A stretch of 7,785 nucleotides of DNA from Methylophilaceae bacterium (GTDB lineage: Bacteria > Pseudomonadota > Gammaproteobacteria > Burkholderiales > Methylophilaceae): assembly GCA_025362115.1 (NCBI GenBank), contig JANYIK010000142.1, forward strand, positions 1-7,785, written 5' to 3'. Positions within the stretch are counted from its first letter, which is position 1; each line of letters starts with the position of its first letter. The position numbers and the translations under genes were made by a program. Of this stretch, positions 6,437 through 7,785 are shown one piece after another. The notes under the pieces were generated by a model. The model did no database searches, was not told where the DNA came from, and saw only the letters and a list, made by a program, of their open reading frames with translations.

Positions 6437-6995
6437 GGTCTATCAATTCACAAAGAATATGTCCAATGAGGATGTGCATCTCCTGCACGCGCGCGGTGAC
6501 AGGTGATGGTACGGCTAATAACAAATCACAGTGCGCCGCCAGCTTGCCACCACCAGCGCCGGTCATGCCGATGGTGGTAGCTCCCAATTCACGCGCAGTC
6601 ATCATCGCGCGGATAATGTTGACGCTGTTTCCGGAAGTGGAGATGCCGATAACCACGTCTTTGTCGCTACATAGCGCTTCCACTTGGCGCGAATAAATAT
6701 GTTCAAAACCGTAGTCGTTGCCTGCAGCAGTAAGAATTGAAGTGTCAGTGGTTAGCGCGATGGCTGCCAAGCCACGTCGCTCGGTCTGATAGCGCACCAC
6801 GATTTCGGCGGCAATATGCTGGCTATCCGCCGCGCTGCCACCATTACCCATGAGCAGTATCTTCCCACCATTTCTCAGGCATTCATTCAGACGCTGGCCG
6901 ATTTTTTCAATGCCGGGAATGAGCGACTCAATCTGACTAAGCAAGGCCTGATGAGCCGAGATTGAACTACGGATGATGTCAGTGGAATTCGTCAT
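6417..6995 (-). CDS. gmhA: Phosphoheptose isomerase
   Basis: 192-residue SIS-domain isomerase converting sedoheptulose 7-phosphate to D-glycero-D-manno-heptose 7-phosphate, the first committed step of LPS heptose synthesis in the cytoplasm. The start chosen is the ATG at 6995 and not the in-frame ATG at 7070. It gives the exact length of the E. coli protein, begins 5 nt after the hldD stop, and avoids a non-conserved 25-residue extension buried in hldD. Motifs are ILLMGNGGSAADSQHIAAE (46-64), the phosphate-binding ISTSGNS (118-124) and the C-terminal QEMHILIGH (171-179). Predicted zinc and catalytic residues H60, E64, Q171 and H179 match the E. coli set with a one-residue offset. No strong ribosome site is visible, so translation is probably coupled to hldD. 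It overlaps hldE by 20 nt. Confidence 0.96.
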   Translation of the reverse strand: MTNSTDIIRSSISAHQALLSQIESLIPGIEKIGQRLNECLRNGGKILLMGNGGSAADSQHIAAEIVVRYQTERRGLAAIALTTDTSILTAAGNDYGFEHIYSRQVEALCSDKDVVIGISTSGNSVNIIRAMMTARELGATTIGMTGAGGGKLAAHCDLLLAVPSPVTARVQEMHILIGHILCELIDHAHTTA

Positions 6996-7000
6996 AATGG

Positions 7001-7785
7001 CTAACAATATGGGTCTGGCTGCATTAAATAATGTTGCACATAGTCTCGCACACCCTCTTCCAGCGAGCAAAATTCTTGCTCATAACCCGCCAGTCTTAGC
7101 TTGCCTATACGCGCCTGAGTGAAGTACTGATACTTGCCCTTGAGGTCATCCGGCATGGCGATCCAACTAATATGCGGCGTTTTTCCGCTACTGGTCATCA
7201 CGGCGTTGGCTAAATCCAAAAAGGTACGCGCTTCGCCAGTGCCAAGATTATAAATCGCATTGGCTCGTTCGCCCTCGACAAACCAGCATACTACTTTGGC
7301 CGCGTCTTTCACGTAGATGAAATCACGCCGTTGCATGCCATCGGCCACGTCTTGCTTATCGCTCTTAAATAGTCGCACTGTACCCAAGTCGCGAAATTGG
7401 TTGAAGCTGTGATAAGCCACGCTAGCCATACGCTCTTTGTGATATTCATTGGGGCCGTAGACGTTAAAAAATTTGAAGCCCGCCCAGCGCGGTGGTGCAT
7501 TGCCCTCACTTACCTGGCGCGCCGCCCATTGATCAAAAAACTGTTTGGAATAACCATAGGCATTGAGGGGGCGTAATCCATCAATTTCTGCATCGTCATA
7601 ACCATTGCTGCCATCGCCATAAGTAGCAGCAGAGCTGGCATAAAAAAATGGCACTTTGTGGGCAGCACACCAATTCCACAAGGTTTGGCTATAACGCACG
7701 TTATCTTGCAATAACTTATTCCAATCACGCTCAGTGGTAGCACTGATAGCGCCCATGTGGATGATGGTTTCGATATTGTTTTGCG
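7001..7785 (-). CDS. hldD: ADP-L-glycero-D-manno-heptose 6-epimerase, C-terminal part (start outside window)
   Basis: Extended short-chain dehydrogenase/reductase using bound NADP to invert C6 of ADP-D,D-heptose, the last step of donor synthesis before heptosyltransfer. The frame is open to the right edge: residues QNNIETIIH precede the internal Met at 7756, in agreement with the family's conserved HxGA-S-TT region, so that Met is not the start. About 260 residues are visible against 310 in E. coli, and the N-terminal Rossmann GxxG loop lies off the window. Seen here are GAISATTE, the catalytic Ser region ASSAATYG, the YGYSK motif (YxxxK; codons at about 7558-7544), FFNVYGPNEYHK and RRDFIYVKD, all in the expected order. 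The stop is TAG at 7001-7003, 5 nt before gmhA. It is the first visible cistron of the operon; any promoter lies beyond the window. Confidence 0.96.
   Translation of the reverse strand, partial: QNNIETIIHMGAISATTERDWNKLLQDNVRYSQTLWNWCAAHKVPFFYASSAATYGDGSNGYDDAEIDGLRPLNAYGYSKQFFDQWAARQVSEGNAPPRWAGFKFFNVYGPNEYHKERMASVAYHSFNQFRDLGTVRLFKSDKQDVADGMQRRDFIYVKDAAKVVCWFVEGERANAIYNLGTGEARTFLDLANAVMTSSGKTPHISWIAMPDDLKGKYQYFTQARIGKLRLAGYEQEFCSLEEGVRDYVQHYLMQPDPYC

Noticed and set aside
6996..7070. A 25-residue N-terminal extension of gmhA from the ATG at 7070
   Set aside because: It lies wholly inside hldD coding sequence in another frame, and the shorter start gives the family's usual 192 residues.

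Overview
This window looks like chromosomal DNA of a Gram-negative bacterium, most likely a betaproteobacterium (or a close gammaproteobacterium) of intermediate GC. The basis is protein content: a complete heptose-activation set for lipopolysaccharide (LPS), LPS-type glycosyltransferases, and the outer-membrane lipid-asymmetry lipoprotein MlaA. Genus cannot be fixed from the sequence alone.

Layout, left to right. Positions 1-487 (+) hold the 3' part of exonuclease III (xthA). Positions 494-693 hold a compact non-coding insertion: a 186-bp MITE-like element with perfect 20-bp terminal inverted repeats, directly flanked by a 7-bp direct repeat, lying against a bidirectional rho-independent terminator (690-716). 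Everything from 733 onward is on the minus strand: mlaA (733-1470), then an LPS core operon transcribed right to left. In order of transcription the operon is hldD (partial), gmhA, hldE, a SAM-dependent methyltransferase, a small membrane-protein gene broken by a frameshift, a family 4 glycosyltransferase and a family 9 (heptosyltransferase-like) glycosyltransferase.

How the genes work together. GmhA isomerises sedoheptulose 7-phosphate. HldE phosphorylates and adenylylates the heptose, and HldD epimerises the product to ADP-L-glycero-D-manno-heptose. Only the GmhB phosphatase is missing from the window. The GT9 enzyme is the natural user of that donor, and the GT4 enzyme and methyltransferase probably extend or decorate the same core glycan. 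Genes are tightly packed: a 5-nt gap hldD/gmhA, a 20-nt overlap gmhA/hldE, and a 4-nt ATGA overlap GT4/GT9.

The most notable feature is an uninterrupted tract of 11 G (coding strand) inside the methyltransferase gene. Gain or loss of one G brings an immediate stop, so the gene has the architecture of a phase-variable on/off switch. The gene is also clearly poorer in GC than its neighbours and sits beside the frameshifted small gene, so the middle of the operon looks recently acquired or under relaxed selection.
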